Shown here piece after piece: positions 12,401 through 24,400 of a stretch of 64,000 nucleotides of DNA. Under the pieces are notes generated by a model. The model worked only from the letters and a program-made list of their open reading frames with translations. It was not told the DNA's origin and ran no database searches. Position 1 is the first letter of the stretch. Each line of letters starts with the position of its first letter. A program made the translations under genes and the position numbers. Source of the stretch: Amblyornis subalaris (taxonomy: Eukaryota > Chordata > Aves > Passeriformes > Ptilonorhynchidae); the NCBI GenBank assembly GCA_018881555.1, contig JACAXG010000012.1:3130236-3194235 (forward strand). The letters run 5' to 3'.

Positions 12401-15400
12401 GAGCCAGTGGGGCCAGGGAGCCCAGGTGTTGTATTAAGTAAAGGCTCCGAGGTCCAAGATCTCCCCCTAGATTGTGGTAAGAAGGAAGGTCTCTCCCACC
12501 CAGGCCTTGGAGTGGTATGCTCCCCCATTCAGATGGTTTATCCTTGTCAATCTATGTTCTGTATATGGTTATGTTCCAGAATGTTCTCCCTCACTCGACG
12601 CCCCATTGGCTTTGTTCCCCTGCTCCTCCCCTCGCCTACCCTTATTGGTTTGTGTACTGCTACCCCGCCTTTTCTCCTCCCCCTGACCCTAATGTGATTG
12701 GCCCTCAGTGTTCTCTCCGCCCCTATTCAGTTTGGTATATAATCCTGTGTCACCTTGTAGTTAGTGCTCTCCTTCCCTGCCCGTTCAAGAATAAACACCT
12801 TCTGTGGAACATCATAAGGAGAGTCCACCTCCGACTCTTTATTCCCGTCTTAAGGCGTCAACTGTGTGACTGCCTGCTTAACCACCTGCGCTGGTGGGAT
12901 TAGCGGGTGGAAGGCACGGTACTGACTGTGCCTTTCCCACCGGCTGCCGCACACCGCACCGAGGCACCGCCGGACAAGCGTGAGGCTTCTAGGAAGGTTG
13001 CGGCCACTGACCATCTAGCTGGATGAGGCCACGCCGCGACATTGGTCTCCCTACAATTGTGAGGGAAACAGTAATTTAGGTTCAGCCTAGCCTGTGAGGA
13101 GATGCAAGAATCTCCAAGAATCTTTATTAAGTACATTAATTTTACTGTAACTAAAGGTTTTAGAAAATACTAGGAAATGAGATTCAGAAAATAAACCAAC
13201 CCCATAAATGGAAGCAGAATCAAAACACAATCCTATTTCACAACCCCAGCCAGGCATGACACGGGCAGCTGTCCAGAGCGGTTGATTATGGAAGACATTT
13301 TCTTGCAGCATGGCATCTTTGCAGTTTTTAAAAACATTAACATTTTTGAGAGATTGACACAGGCAAACCTGCTCACACTTTTTTTTGAACAACTGATGCC
13401 ACTGAGCTTCTCAGAAGATCTGCTGCCCAATGACAGCCAGACAGCTGTAAGGACAGAGTAAGGAGAAAACAATCTCTGATCTGGGAAGTCTAAAGAAAGA
13501 GTTTTCTATCTGGTTACAAGTGCAGGCTGATAAGTTCAATTAAGACATCATATTCATCAAAGGCTGCACAGCCTAATAGCAAATTTCTATTACTATCTAC
13601 TTTCTGCAATAGAACAAGAATGAAGAAAATACTTATTCTCATAATTGAACTCCTTTGCTTGGAATCAACGGAATCAAATGCTTGGTGACTTTCTTTTCCC
13701 ATCCATACCTCAACAGACTGCTTTTGATTTATACTTTAATGATTTGATAAGCAGATCTGATTTTCTTTGAAATATCAGTGACAGGTTGAGGTCTCTCAGA
13801 CTTCCTGGGCACAGCTATTTTATGTCACAGCACTGAGGCTTGTAACAGAGATGGTTTTGAGATGCTTCTTCACAAGGTCTTAAAAGATGCCTAAATTTGT
13901 GAGCAAACAATCACATTTCCATTTCCACAGCATAAAAATAAACAGGGGATTTCTCCTGGCTAATGTAAATGAGAGAGACAAAACCTGTAAAAGAAACCCT
14001 AAACACTGAACCTCACTTAACAGAGGTTTGAAAAACTCAACTTCGCAGAAGTGTCCTTGGCTTCCCTATTAAGCAGTTAAAGCTTAAACCTTGAAGCCTC
14101 CAGGTTGCCTGGTAACCCAAAGTGGAACACCTTTTCAGCCTGCCTTTGGCTTATGACTACATTTGTCTTCACCCTCCAAGATCATCAGACAAAACAGTAC
14201 TGCGTATACCGGATAGCCCTATGTTCCAGTCATCAACTGGAAAACAGATGGTAAGACTGAGCTAAAAGGCTCCCAGTTGGCGAAAATCTTTGGCTATGAT
14301 GATATCTAATTATTCTTGAACAGCATCCATCAACTTGCAAAGAATCGCTCCTACATCAGGCACAAAAATACTTTACGTGCTATGAAAATCGATCTCCTGA
14401 TGTACGCATTCCTTATTACACTTGTGAGACAGCCTGAGAAGAAGCTACCTCTGATCTCATGCAGGTGAAAACATCTAGAGATGATATTATACCATGCGCT
14501 GGCAGAATTTTAGATATAGGAATCCTGTAAAAATAGTTGATTGTTCCAGCTTCTGACAACTAGTCTCTCAGCATTCTTTCATCAGCAAACTAAAAATAAG
14601 TTCAAAGTTACAATGTTTCATCACCTGTTTCTTATGCTTCCTGAAACAAGTCAAATACATTACCTTGCTACTTTTCAATATGACTATCAAGGTTATTTTC
14701 TGAAATTTGCATTTTAATAGGAAAAAATAAAGATTAAAAAAATCTTTAAAACCTTCTCAGACAACACTTGGTTAAATCTAAAACATTTATCTGCTTTAAA
14801 ACTAATTCATAGTCTTGGAAAAGCTTTTTGCCATATAATGGAATTAACTGCTTGTGAATATGCCACTTATTTTTATGCATTAAGACAACTGACAACTTTT
14901 TACATTTTTTATAGTTAGAGGTACTTAAAATTGTATTACGGGCTTGCACAAAAAAGTCTCCACAGTTAAAGACCCACCAAAGGATTTTTAAAATATTTTT
15001 TCATGGCTATTACAATTCTCAAGAAACAGTGTTGTCAAGCAAACAGGTTACAGTTTCTTCCTGCTTATTTCCCACAGAAGTTCTTGCTGCATTAATTCTC
15101 CCTGTTATCTTCTGTTTAAGATACTATTTAAGGATACAATTCAGATAGCTCAGTTGACCCAAAGAGCTGGGGCACAAAATCTAGAAACTCAAAGCATTCA
15201 ATGTGTGAATGTGAAAAAAAGGATTTGAGTCTTCACAAAACACATCCCGAGTGCAACCTTAGCATTATAAAGATGTTGGTACATCTTTATAATACTTGTA
15301 CAATGAAATAAACAGAAGAGCTGTAAATACATTTTTTTTCTCAGGCATGTATGAGCATCAATTATACTGGATTGCAGAAGAATATCGTACTAGGACTGCT

Positions 15401-18400
15401 ATAACATTGTAAATTTGCTTTTTTAGAACAAAGAGCACTCCAATTTCTCATCACACAACTGAGATAAATTTAACAGAATCAGTTCTGCTTCTATTAATCA
15501 ATCAGGAGGGGAATACAATTCTGGATTTCCATTACTTAAGTGCCTACCTCACAGCAAGCTCTCCCACCCCGCATTACTACCCCACTCCTATCCCAAAACA
15601 AGAGAAACCTATAGCTGCAATTAATTTTTTATTCTGTCTGTACTTCTTTTGAGGCTACACATGCTGAGTGTATGTAACACTGTGTTGTTGCCAGAATGTT
15701 TCCTCTAGGAGGCATGGGCACCCTTAGGAGAGCAATGACAGCTGTAACACACCATCTAGCAGGCCTCCACTAGAATGTGTAAAGCACATTTTTCAAATTA
15801 TTCAATGTGAGGAAAAAGTATGCTAAAACACCTTTTCATAACAACTGTGATTAAATACCACTTTTTCTGCAACAGCTTCAGTGGCAGTAAGGACAGACCA
15901 CAATGTTATGATTGCCAGTATCACCAAAAATAGCAGTTTTACTTCTGCCTACTCATGACACAGTCTTGACAGTATTTGCCCGATTTATTGACAAAAGCTT
16001 TCACTACTGTCACTGGTGCAGATAAGCCAACTGAATTATTCTTTACAATCAATCAAGTTTTAAATGGATTTTTATTGTGGAATATATANGGAAAGCAAAG
16101 ACATAAGAAACAGTAGTACTGTAAACATTCCCACCTGTGACAGGGGAAATTACAGTAACCAGTTGTACTTACATTGTGGCTGCAGTTACAGAACTATATG
16201 ATATTTAAGGTATGTTTTGTTTTCTATATACTGTTATGAAATTAAACAGACTACACTATATAAAAGTTACTGGAAAAGGCAGTAGATTCGTCATGGTGTC
16301 ATTTTAATTACAACTATTTACATTTATTTTAACTAATGCTCATTTTGTGTATCATCAAAACAGAATATTTAGAATGGGGCTTTTCTAGAGCTTTTCCTTT
16401 CTGAGAATGTATTCTGGCACAGGATATCTTTTAGTTTACAGATGTGATCATTTTAATCTAAAAATATCACCATCATCACACCATCAGACTTCTCCTGACT
16501 TGGTAATAGAGAGATAATTTACATGAAATAAATGTAAACATAGCACACTTGTGTATCTGCTATCAATTTGCCAGTATACATCACACTCAGTAAACTCCAT
16601 GCTACCATGTTTAAAAATTAATTTATGAATCAAGGACAAGATACCCTCAAGGCTTCTTTATTGCTACACATTTTTTTGTTAAGAAAATAAGCCTAAAGCA
16701 CGTTGTCTTCATCCCTTCTTATATGCAGCTTGGACCACATGAGGCCATAACTCCTCCAAACTAAAAATGACTTGATTTTCTACATAATGGTGGTATTAAA
16801 GCCATGCTCTGCTGTGGAAAAGTAGATAAAGAAATACTTAGGGAGTACACAAACACCTCTTTCACATTAACTAGGCTTTAGAAAACTATTCTGCTACTGG
16901 GTTTTAGTCTAGCACACAATCACATGAAGGGTCAATATACTCTGAATTCAGAATGCTGCCTTCCCTGTGTGGTAGTGAAGACATAATTTATGATACAATG
17001 CTTTCCAGGTTTTGCTTTAAAAGAGAAACTAACTTTAAAATTAGCATAGACAGTTTTGTCAATACATTCACACACTTTCTTGTTCTGTCCACTGAGTTTT
17101 CTATGGTTTTTGTTAATATGGTTTAAAAGGAAATTGAGCAAAAATGGAAAAAAATTCCAGACTGAGCTTAATCACACTCCATAGTCTGTGAACTTTTACT
17201 GCAGTTGTGACACAGATAAGAGTAGACACTTATTTTATCTAAAGAACAAAGAACTATTATCAAAAGTATGTGATCATGATACATAGTAAATTTATGCTGC
17301 CTCCACTAATTCAGAATCAATCATCTTTTACTGATAATTTTTCCACCTATTTCAGAGATTACTGCATTCAGACCATATTTACACTTCAAAGCAACTGCTG
17401 CAGTTGGCATCGAGAGAAATCAATGACTAAAACCCCTGGCTTTTAATCAGCTCTTCTTCAGAGGGTCTGCAGTTTAACTATTTAACACTTTAGCACAGAA
17501 TTTCAGTGCAATTTGCCATGCTTTTGTCATATGGTATTTCAGAGAAACCTGAGTTTCCTTTTTTAGTTTTCTGGAGTAGTAAAAACCATTTAATATTATC
17601 AAACTGCTATTGGAGTACATATTTATTGCTGAAATGCTAAGCACAAGATTTCCAATAGAATCTGTATTTTATGCATTCACACCAAATACTGAGGCTTCTG
17701 AAACATAAATGGAGGATTACTTGAAATGTGACAGTTCTTAAACTATGTGAAGATTTAGTTAAGGTTCCTACTGTTCACAATCAAAGGTCTCAGCTGCAGA
17801 TCATAAAGGAAGGTTTCACACACTGTATGTTCCTAGAGATGACCACTTATACAAATATTCACAGTTAACATATTCAAATACCTTTTATTTGTTATTATCG
17901 GTTCAAGAGAACATTTTTAAAAATTCCTGAATTCCCAATACAATGCACACTTTTCTCTGTTGGGAAACAAGGTACTGTATTTATCACTGGAAAACTGCAA
18001 TGAGATATAGACATAAGGTAACACAGACATAGATCTCCTGTTTTGCTGTCTCCATGTGACTGGTAATTTCAATGATTACGATAGAAAGGTATTTCACCCA
18101 ACAGCTAAAGATCAATGGAGCACTCTAAGTCACAGACGGATGGAAACAACAATAACAGTTAGTTCAGGGGCACTCAGGCAATGAAAAGAGAGGGTACAAA
18201 CCCCAGAACTGGCTAATGAGTGTTTAGAACACTGCACCTGCACAAACATACCTACAGCTGCTTTATTCTTGATAGACCATAAGACACTAGGTACACATAC
18301 ATGTTGCTCCATTACACTTTTACCATTATTTGCCTGCCTTTTCCACAACACGCTAAGCCCTTTACAGTACTTTTTTCTTAGTAACTCCCCTGCCCAGATC

Positions 18401-21400
18401 ACATATGGAGCCAGTCAGCTGTAAGACATTCAAAATAGTCCACACCAGAGAAGGATGCCCAGCTCTCTCCAGGCTTAGCTTTCAGGCCAAGAGCATAAGA
18501 ACATCTTCTAATCTTACCATCCCACTTCTAACTATGCTATTCATACAATTAGAGAAACTAGCCTCACCTCCTAAGATAGTAATACCTTTCTTCATAAGAA
18601 AGTAATAGATCCATAGTGTGTTCTTTGTTCTAAAAGCCATATAATAAAAGTTGTAAGCTTTCATAGCTTTTTAGTAATCTCTCTCCCATCTGCCCAAACC
18701 ATCATTGAACAGGATAGATTGTTTGCAGAGAAGCAGGGAAAGGAAAAAAAAAAGGTATTCAGTTTGTCCTAACTTCANCTGATCAAGAAAGCTGCAGGCA
18801 ATTTTGAAGCAAAATAGCAGTATTATTTCAAAACATTTTGCACAGGACACAATGATCTCTGTTCTAATCAAGTCAAAGGCCTTTCAGGATTCACAAAAAC
18901 CCCCCACAACCAACAAAAGATACTGCTGATTAATGATAAAAAAGGACTGTAAAAACAGGCAAACATTGAGATGCTAGTGATCTGGGTTTTTTGCTGGTAT
19001 GCATTACGTATTTTATACATGCATATATACACAGTGGCATGTAAAGTCAGAAGCACAACCAATATTTTCATCTTGTGTGAACTTTGAAAGTTAGGATTTT
19101 ATCAATAAAACACCCTGTAAATCAGTTTAGCCCAAAGAAGCATTTTGATTGCCTAATTTACCTTTGTAAAGGAGAAGTAAATCTTCTAAGTTGGTCTCCG
19201 TAAGCTTCACAGCTGGAACATTCTAACACTACTTTGCAGTTTCCAGTGATCAAAGTAAGTTACTTTATATCTAAAACTAAGAATTTCATAATGGAAATAA
19301 TGCAACACCAGGGGGTGCAGTTATCATGAAATAATTACACTCCTGGGAGATTACAGACAAGGCTGTACCCCAGGAGTGTGATTATCCCATGATAACCACA
19401 TCCACTAAAATTGCCTTATTGCAAAAATAATCTCTATTCACTGGTGAGATATTATTCAATAGGTGCTTTTTTAATGGTGAGATTATTATTTTTTTTGTAT
19501 GAATTACCAGCTGGATTAGTAAAATGGTCCCAGAAGCAAAATAACCAAGCCACCATGCGCCCAAGTTAAGGTACTGATTGTAATTATTTTTGTTTGCTGG
19601 AGCTCTGCCATGTATGTCAGATCTTGACAGACAGCAGAACACAGTTCTGTGCCACAGACACCCTCTGCCCTGCAGTGGTTTCACTGAAGGGAACTGAAGT
19701 CTGCATCTGGTCTTTGTACAAGAAATGTTCAACACCGAATCCAAAACAGCAACTGCCAAGCAGTTTTACGTGCCAAGAGGAACATTACAATGTAGTCTTC
19801 ACACAAGATTCAGAGACATTTATCCTTCTGCTGAAATGACAGAATCACAGCTTACAAAATTTATGGAAAAGAAAAAGCCTATGTTGGTTATGATGTGGAG
19901 GAAAAAAAGATTATCTAGTAAATCAATAACTCTTCTTTTTCCTTACAGAGAAACAGAGCAGTAACTTTAGATAAGTCAACTACATCAGACATAGGAGTTT
20001 CACTTTCATTTATTTGCATTTATTTGCATTGCGGCTGATGCTGAAAAAACAGTCTGCGTCCAAATAAGTCATTTTGTTTTGCTCTTTCTCAAGAAGAAAA
20101 AAATTAGGACAACACGAACTGAACTTGTATCAAGGCCTGCCACAAGTCTCTGACAGGGAAGTCAGAACATTTCTTAAAACCTACTTCTGCAGAAATTAGT
20201 GATGTCAATGTCCTTAGTACATTAGATTCAGAATGATGAGGCCAAGTGTTCCTACGCACCGATTGTGTAGAGATTCATCACCAGCCAGGATGCTCTGCAG
20301 CACACGGACCACAGTCTTCAACACTGTGCTGATGCATGCTGTGCTCTAACAAGGGAGAGTATTTGCAAAGTTTGAAGAATTCTAACCTAAATTTAGGTAG
20401 TGTAACTACCACGCACTGCCTAAAAAAATTATTCCATTCAATTTGCATGAAAAGGATGTAAGATCGACTTCTATTAGGATGAAAAGATTATAGATCAGAA
20501 GAAATAAAGCGCTACCAAGTAACTTCAAAGCAACAGAGCTCTTTCCAAAGACTTTATAAAAAAATTCCAAAGATTTGCTCTTTAAAAAAAGTTTCAATGA
20601 TTTATAACTTAAATTTGGTCCTTATAATATAATTAATTTTTATAAACTAATTGGAATCCTCATATATTGACTATTGTACAAACATTTTACTCTGGTTTCA
20701 CCTTTATTCCTCATTATATCTGTATTTCTCAGCTGTACCCTTTCATTTGAGACAATATTTATATTTCAATTTCCTGAAACACAAGCTAGAAAGAAGTTTT
20801 CAGCTACTTCCTAAATATGGCAATACTTCCTGACCTTTGAAAGCATTATATGCTCTAATAATTTAGCCCAACATTTTTCAACTCTTTGAGACTTCATTGC
20901 AAACATATTTTTACACATTAAGCAATTAAAAATTCCAGTCAAATAAATTTAATATGCACTCCAGACCTGCTATATATACAAGTAATCACTGCCTATCCTT
21001 GAAATCCCTCTTCATTGCTCTGTTCAGAGGCACATGTTTCAACCTCTACATTTCAGAAACGAGCAAACAGCTTCAGAAAAATTGTACAAACCTTACTTGA
21101 CCTTAGAAGTAGTTTTCTACTTTTTTTTCCCTGGTGCTGACAATCACAATAAATGAAAACTGTGGACTATTTACGTGCTTTTTACCAGCCTTCAAAGCAT
21201 GAGGAGACACTTGTGACACATGGAGGAGGGGTGGGGGTGGGTGGGAAGCAATACACGTGCAATTCAACTTATTTAAAGTGTAAGGGATTTTTTCAACTTA
21301 ATCATCAGTTCACAAAACACAGAATAGTTTCATAAAAAGATGATCTCAAAAGAAGTCTCTGTCCTTTACAAAGCAGTATTTTCTGGAATTCTAGCCAGTC

Positions 21401-24400
21401 TAAAGAACAGTGTGGCAATGGACATTTTTGCAGCACTATAAAGTAACAAAAAATAATCAGGAATTTAGTCTAAAAACATAAAAGCAGCTTAGGAGTGCAT
21501 ACAATTACCGATAAAGAGAAGCAGGAAGAAACAGAGGAGAGGAGATGTGCTGCACAGAGCAACAGAAAAAGGTTCTTGGAGGTGGAAACAGATGCAGCAG
21601 AGCTAAATGCAGATCTGCAGCACTGTAACAACTGGGCAGAACTCTCAGCAATGGGAAGGTAATTACTTACTCCCATCCCAGCCTCCACAGGACTGCTGTC
21701 AGGGTTTCAATAAAAAGAAAAACCACTTTTTTTAAAAATATGTGACATAAGCTTTAACATACCATGTGGATGAATTCTGAGTCGTAAGAGAAACGGTGAA
21801 TTCAAGAATTTGTGTTCTCACTTAACTGTAGTGCTTCATTTATGCACATTTCCAGAAGTCATCAAAGGAGTTTAACTTGTTATTAAATCAGATGAAGTTT
21901 TAGAAAAGTTGATGAAATAATTGTATTCTTGAGGTTAGAAAAAGCAGACAACCTTCTATTTGATGCTGTAATTAATATTACCACTTTCTCTAAGCCTTCT
22001 ATTTGCTATCAAATCAAGAACTTTAAACTTTATCTAGTGTTTTTACACAGATTCCCCGGAAGAAAGGGATAGTAGCAGTATCATTACAGCTGACTATTCA
22101 AATCCAAGAACAGTGGAAAGACAAATTATATATACAAATCCTGATCTGCCGCCCACCCCTATTCCCTAAAAATCCTTCCTCGGCCTAGAAAAGAGTCTAA
22201 GCTCAGCATAGCACACTGTCTTCTAAGTTCCAGAGTTGAAAATGAGAGGGCACTGGCACAGTCTGAGAACATCTAAGTAGTTTTACAGCACTTTCCTTCA
22301 TGTAAAATTCATCATATATGCTAAATGCTCTTTTTAGGCTTAGAAAGATGGTTTGAGAAGCCATCTGGAGGACATCTCAAGTGGGAAACACCCACAGCAG
22401 TCAAACATTGCCTACACCTAGCTAGTTAGTTCAGCAAGGTTTGAAACAAGCAGTTATTCTTCTACTGACACTGCAAAGTGTCTGTATTACACTGTAGGAA
22501 TGCATATTCAGGTTTGTGCTAGCATGTACAAATATTTTCCTCTTTCCCAACCAAACACTCCTAAAATTTACCCACATCATCTGAACTGAGGAGTGGGCAG
22601 CGAGTTCTGTAGCACAAAAGCATATCTGACATGCAAGAGCTGCACAATATAATTCTACCACCAACAAATGTTCTAAGCACAATTTTTTCTAAGATAAGAA
22701 TCAGGCAAGAAAGTGATTTAATGTTATAACCTACTGAATAGAAAGGCTGAGCAAGTCAACTACAAGATGAGTAATACAATAGCGTAATCATCAGACAGTG
22801 CCTTAAAGGAAAGCATAGTAAGAGGCACCTTTTCCTTTAACTCAACTCTTCCAGGCCTCATCCCAAAGAAACCATATGTCCAAGTGACCTAATTATGAAA
22901 AGCAAGATCGTTGTAACAAAACTAAGAGCTGCTACATAAAATAGATAAGGTGAAGGAAGACAGAAGAAAAGCAGATGCCATCAAGTGTGCAACTGTAATG
23001 GTATCCCTGCAAAATCCAAGACACAACACATGACTTTAGAACATAGTACAGCAAGGCTGAAGACTCGTCCATGCTACCTGATGTTTCTTTAACATGCCCC
23101 AATTCTAAGAAACTTAAAAGCATTACAAACTTGGGTCATGTCACAGAAAACAAAGTACCGTAGGCAAAAAAATTATTGAATTTGAATGTTTATACCCACT
23201 TCTTCAAAACTAATCTAACACTAACTGCTGTGTGACTTCAAATAACAGGAAAACTAATAGAAGAAAAAAAATTGTAGTTCAAGAAACAACAAGAAGCCAG
23301 ATGAAAGGAAACCAGGCATTTGGAAATCTAGGTTTCAATTGTTTGTCCACTTATAGAAAAACAATTACGTATTAAAAAAACCCCACAAACCTCTCCAAGT
23401 GATTAACGAAGACATATTGATGTATTCCAGCTTTTCCAAACAGTTCACTTGAGTTTGAACTGAGACAGTCTTTGACAATCCATTCATTTTTTTGGTGACA
23501 TGAATTTTGTCATTCTGATATAAAGTCTTGTTGCAGCTTCTCAATTTTTGACACAGATAGGATCAAAGCAATATGGAATCTTTTTAAAACGCTTTACTAA
23601 TTTGAAAATTAGGTCCCTTCAATTTGAAATAATTAACTCAAAATGTGGATATTACATTTGGAATTAACTGTTTTCCAGATTTCATCAACTCTTTGAAATA
23701 TGATAAAACTAAACCTTCTAAAATATTTGAGTTCCCCCCATATGTCTAACCAGAACCTTTAAAAACCGTTTGCTGCCTACCTGAGCCATCACTGGAGACT
23801 GAGCTTGCATTGATTCCAGAAAGGCCAAATAAGGGACACTCTCGATCAGTGTTTATGTGACCCCATTTGTGACATTTAATACATCTCACATTCCGCACCT
23901 GGAGGGGAAAAAAATCAATTGACACAATTTAGTCAACAACACAGCCTAACATTTAAAGAAATGTCTGCATTCTTAGGCATAAAAGCAGCTTTTAAACTCA
24001 CTGAAAAACAGGTGATAAAATTAAGAGAGTCCATGTGAATGTTCTGCAGTTAGACAACATTTGAAATATACCCAAGACATCCACAGAGTGAAATTTATGT
24101 AACTTGCCTGGATACCAAATGGCTGATCTCTGATATTCATATCATCCTTAGCATATCTGTTACACAAACACAAAAGAAAACAAATAGTCAATTCACTATT
24201 ACTTTTTTAAAAACATCATAGACAAAACTACCTTTTGTTGTTAAGTGTGCACCCATTTCANAGGTATAATTCTTGGAAACATTGTTTTTAATGTGTTTTC
24301 AAATATGGATGTAGAAGTCAATCAAAAATAAAGCTGATCTAGGAAATANTTCCAGGTTTACAGGTTCTACTAATTAAGTGTCAGGACATGACAAGATCAA

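Larger units (their letters stand above)
9798..23780 (-). other. CIR1 intron 7 (14 kb)
   Basis: The longest intron in the window. It contains an LTR-like element, a perfect 13-bp-arm palindrome, a 28-bp-arm hairpin and a duplicated octamer motif (all listed separately). The rest is A+T-rich unique-looking sequence with no supported exon. Confidence 0.8.

Noticed and set aside
12335..12903. Overlapping plus-strand frames of 70-128 aa
   Set aside because: They fall in the LTR-like element and overlap its TATA and poly(A) motifs. No retroviral protein motif was seen.
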